Origin: Calditrichota bacterium
GTDB lineage: Bacteria; Electryoneota; RPQS01
Length of the DNA stretch: 8,660 nucleotides
Direction of reading: 5' to 3'
Assembly (NCBI GenBank): GCA_020057985.1
Contig: JAGVEU010000119.1
Location: forward strand, 1 to 8,660
Position 1 is the stretch's first letter, and every line of letters starts with the position of its first letter. A program made the translations under genes and the position numbers. This document shows positions 6,201 through 8,660 of the stretch, in pieces. Under the pieces are notes generated by a model, which searched no databases, had not been told where the DNA came from, and saw only the letters and a list, made by a program, of their open reading frames with translations.

Positions 6201-7250
6201 ATGTCCGAAAATTCCAAAGCTAAGCTATCCTTTCTTGATCGTTTTCTGACGCTATGGATTTTTCTGGCCATGGGAATCGGCGTGGCGCTCGGTGCCTTTG
6301 CTCCCTCGGTCACCGGGGTCATTACACGATTTCAGGTGGGAACAACGTCCATTCCCATTGCCATGGGTCTGATTCTGATGATGTATCCGCCACTGGCGAA
6401 GGTGCGTTATGAGGAGTTGGGCGAGGTTTTTCGCAATTACAAGATTCTCGGGTTGTCGCTGCTTCAGAACTGGGTCATCGGGCCGATTCTGATGTTCGCG
6501 CTGGCGCTGATTTTTCTGCGCGGCTATCCGGACTATATGGTCGGTTTGATTTTGATCGGACTGGCGCGCTGCATTGCGATGGTCATTGTGTGGAACGAAC
6601 TGGCGCGAGGCGATACCGAGTACGCAGCAGGGCTTGTGGCGTTCAATTCCATCTTTCAGGTGTTGTTCTATTCGGTGTATGCCTTTGTGTTCATCACCGT
6701 GCTCCCGCCGCTGTTTGGTTTGGTGGGAACTGAAGTGCACATCACCATCGGACAGATTGCCGAGAGCGTGTTTGTGTATCTGGGCATTCCGTTCATTGCG
6801 GGTTTTCTGACGCGCTTCATTCTGATTCGGGTGAAGAGCAAGGAGTGGTATCACGCTCGCTTCATTCCGAAAATCAGCCCCATCACTCTTATTGCCCTGC
6901 TGTTCACGATTGTGGTCATGTTCTCGTTGAAGGGTGATAAGATTCTGGCATTGCCGTTGGACGTGCTGCGGATTGCCGTGCCGCTGGTGATCTACTTTGT
7001 CGTCATGTTTCTCGTGTCATTCCTGATGGGAAAAAAGGTCGGCGCCGATTACTCCAAAACTGCAACTCTTTCGTTTACTGCCGCTTCCAATAATTTCGAA
7101 TTGGCCATTGCCGTGGCGGTGGCGGTGTTCGGCATTCATTCGGGAGCCGCCTTTGCCGCAGTTATCGGCCCGCTGGTTGAAGTGCCGGTGCTTATCGGCC
7201 TTGTCAATGTATCGCTTTTTTTTCAGAAACGGTTGTTCGCTGAAAGATGA
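6201..7250 (+). CDS. acr3: Acr3-type arsenite efflux permease
   Basis: The 349-residue integral membrane protein has about ten hydrophobic segments and the length typical of Acr3 (BART superfamily). The N-terminus [17 protein letters not shown], the stretch [20 protein letters not shown] (49-68) and [19 protein letters not shown] are hallmarks. Both functional residues are present: Cys124 in [16 protein letters not shown] and Glu327 in [13 protein letters not shown]. Acr3 exports arsenite, and sometimes antimonite, across the inner membrane using the proton gradient. No arsR or arsC gene is in the window, so regulation is not visible. The ATG at 6201 has no clear Shine-Dalgarno sequence, but the protein begins just before the conserved first segment, so the start is plausible. 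Its stop overlaps the start of a copper ATPase gene (ATGA at 7247-7250), so the two are probably co-translated. Confidence 0.96.
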   Translation: MSENSKAKLSFLDRFLTLWIFLAMGIGVALGAFAPSVTGVITRFQVGTTSIPIAMGLILMMYPPLAKVRYEELGEVFRNYKILGLSLLQNWVIGPILMFALALIFLRGYPDYMVGLILIGLARCIAMVIVWNELARGDTEYAAGLVAFNSIFQVLFYSVYAFVFITVLPPLFGLVGTEVHITIGQIAESVFVYLGIPFIAGFLTRFILIRVKSKEWYHARFIPKISPITLIALLFTIVVMFSLKGDKILALPLDVLRIAVPLVIYFVVMFLVSFLMGKKVGADYSKTATLSFTAASNNFELAIAVAVAVFGIHSGAAFAAVIGPLVEVPVLIGLVNVSLFFQKRLFAER

Positions 7251-8660
7251 TTGCTCCGTTTGTGGCAGATCCAGCCCGACGCTCAGTCTTGAAAGTGGCT
7301 TGCTCGCATTGCGGACTGCCTGTTCCGCGCTCCCTGATTGTCGAGCATCAAGACACGCAATTCTGTTGTACCGGATGTGAAGCGGTCTACAAACTCCTCC
7401 ATGAGTGCAATCTCGAAGAGTACTACCGGCTGCGTGAAGCCTATCAGGAAAATTCGCCCAGACCGGCAAAGATTACGGGCAAGCATTTCGAATACCTCGA
7501 TGACCCGGAGTACTTGAAGCGGTTTGCCAAGGCACAAACAGCCGGTGGTTACAGGGTGGAGATCTATCTTGAGAACATTCACTGCATCGCTTGCAGCTGG
7601 TTGATCGAGAAGATTCTCATGGAGCGGGAGGGCGCACGCTTTGCCCGCCTCGATCTTGGCAGATCTGTCGTGGAAGTGGTCTTCAATCCGCTTGAAGCAA
7701 AGTTAAGCGCGATTGCCCGCTCGCTTGATCTGCTCGGATACACACCTCATCCGATTGGCGAAGATGGTGGAGCAGCCACGACGCGCCGCGAGGCTCGCAG
7801 ACTTCTGGCAAAGTTGGGAGTGGCCGGGGCTTGCGCCGGCAACATCATGCTGCTTGCCGTGGTGCTGTATGCCGGAGAGTTTTCGGGAATTGAACCGGAA
7901 TATGCCACTCTCTTCCGCTGGATCAGTCTCGGGCTTGCGCTGCCCGCTGTCTTGTATTCGGCAACTCCGTTTTTCAAAGGAGCGTGGTTTGGACTGCGGG
8001 CGCGGATGTTGCCCATGGACTTACCGATCAGTATCGGCATTCTGGCCGCTTTTCTTGTCAGTGTCACGGCCACAATTCTGGATCGTGGTGAGGTCTATTA
8101 CGACACCGTCTCGGCTCTGATTTTTCTGCTGCTTGCGGGACGCCTTGTCTTGCACAGAGCAGGACGTTGGGCGGCCAGCGCAGGCGCAAATCTTCTCTCT
8201 CTGGCTCCGAAGCTCGCGCGACGGATAGATGAAAACTCTGTCCGCGAAGTTCCGCTTAGTGACATGCTTATTGGAGATCGTCTTCAGGTTCTTCCGGGCG
8301 AGCATGTTCCGGTAGATGGGGAGTTGATCTCAGAAACTGCTTGGATTAAGGAGTCTCATTTGACCGGCGAACCAAATGCTGTCAAGCGGAATCGCGGAGA
8401 CTTCATCTATGCAGGTTCGACTTCGGAGCAAGCGCCCTTGGAGCTTCTTGCCACTGCGGTGGGAGAAACAACGCGGTTGGCGCGCCTTGCCGATCTCATG
8501 CGCAACGCTTCCACGCGCAAGGCGAAGATCATAACCACGATGGATCGAGTGGCAGGGTACTTTACGGGAGCGATGCTGTCCCTTGCCCTGCTGACCGGTG
8601 TTGTCTGGTACTTCATAGATCCCTCGCGGGCGCTGTGGAATGCCGCGGCGCTGCTGATCA
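7247..8660 (+). CDS. ccoI: CcoI/FixI-like copper-transporting P1B-type ATPase, 3' end outside the window
   Basis: The frame is open from ATG 7247 to the window edge, giving 471 residues of a protein that usually has about 700-850. The N-terminal metal-binding domain of the CcoI/FixI type has Cys19 and Cys22 (CSHCG), then Cys40, Cys41 and Cys44 ([10 protein letters not shown]). A heavy-metal-associated domain follows with Cys113/Cys116 in [12 protein letters not shown]. Four hydrophobic segments lie at about 191-210, 223-247, 259-278 and 287-303. The actuator domain follows, with [13 protein letters not shown] and the LTGEP motif (372-376). The next membrane segment starts near 437. The CPC motif, the phosphorylated DKTGT and the nucleotide-binding domain lie beyond the edge. 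CcoI exports Cu(I) to the periplasm for cbb3 oxidase assembly, so ccoS or ccoNOP may follow downstream. Coupling to an arsenite permease is unusual. A detoxifying CopA role is less likely given the N-terminal cysteine motifs. Confidence 0.93.
   Translation, partial: MIAPFVADPARRSVLKVACSHCGLPVPRSLIVEHQDTQFCCTGCEAVYKLLHECNLEEYYRLREAYQENSPRPAKITGKHFEYLDDPEYLKRFAKAQTAGGYRVEIYLENIHCIACSWLIEKILMEREGARFARLDLGRSVVEVVFNPLEAKLSAIARSLDLLGYTPHPIGEDGGAATTRREARRLLAKLGVAGACAGNIMLLAVVLYAGEFSGIEPEYATLFRWISLGLALPAVLYSATPFFKGAWFGLRARMLPMDLPISIGILAAFLVSVTATILDRGEVYYDTVSALIFLLLAGRLVLHRAGRWAASAGANLLSLAPKLARRIDENSVREVPLSDMLIGDRLQVLPGEHVPVDGELISETAWIKESHLTGEPNAVKRNRGDFIYAGSTSEQAPLELLATAVGETTRLARLADLMRNASTRKAKIITTMDRVAGYFTGAMLSLALLTGVVWYFIDPSRALWNAAALLI

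Overview
The window looks like chromosomal DNA from a bacterium of moderate GC content (judged by eye, not counted). It carries nine genes, all on the + strand, and two of them run off the window edges. Coding density is high and most gaps are 0-30 bases. A CcoI/FixI-type copper ATPase is normally linked to cbb3 cytochrome oxidase assembly, and a diiron oxygenase and Rieske protein are also present. Together these suggest an aerobic or microaerobic, probably Gram-negative organism. I cannot name a lineage from the sequence alone. No tRNA, rRNA, CRISPR array, transposase or phage gene was seen.

Region 1 (1-2242) holds a 5'-truncated enoyl-CoA hydratase with both catalytic glutamates, a class I SAM-dependent methyltransferase, and a PaaG-like crotonase-fold isomerase. 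In the isomerase both hydratase glutamates are replaced and the isomerase aspartate is present. Region 2 (2243-2458) is a 216-base gap with two hairpins. Region 3 (2459-5955) is a tight five-gene operon: a PaaA-like diiron oxygenase subunit, an 86-residue cysteine-free DUF1858-like protein, a Rieske ferredoxin, a GNAT acetyltransferase and an NAD(P)-dependent aldehyde dehydrogenase. Region 4 (5956-6200) is a 245-base gap with two exact 27-base palindromic repeat units in inverted orientation. Region 5 (6201-8660) is an Acr3-type arsenite efflux permease whose stop codon overlaps the start of a CcoI-like copper P-type ATPase.

The most interesting part is regions 1 and 3 read together. Ring or chain epoxidation on a CoA thioester (PaaA-like), isomerisation (PaaG-like), hydration (crotonase) and semialdehyde oxidation (aldehyde dehydrogenase) are the chemical steps of the aerobic phenylacetyl-CoA pathway. 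However, the usual partners PaaB, PaaC, PaaD and PaaE are absent here, and a Rieske ferredoxin plus a small helper-like protein sit next to the oxygenase instead. This may be a compact, differently wired relative of the Paa epoxidase for an unknown substrate. That reading is inference from gene content and conserved residues.
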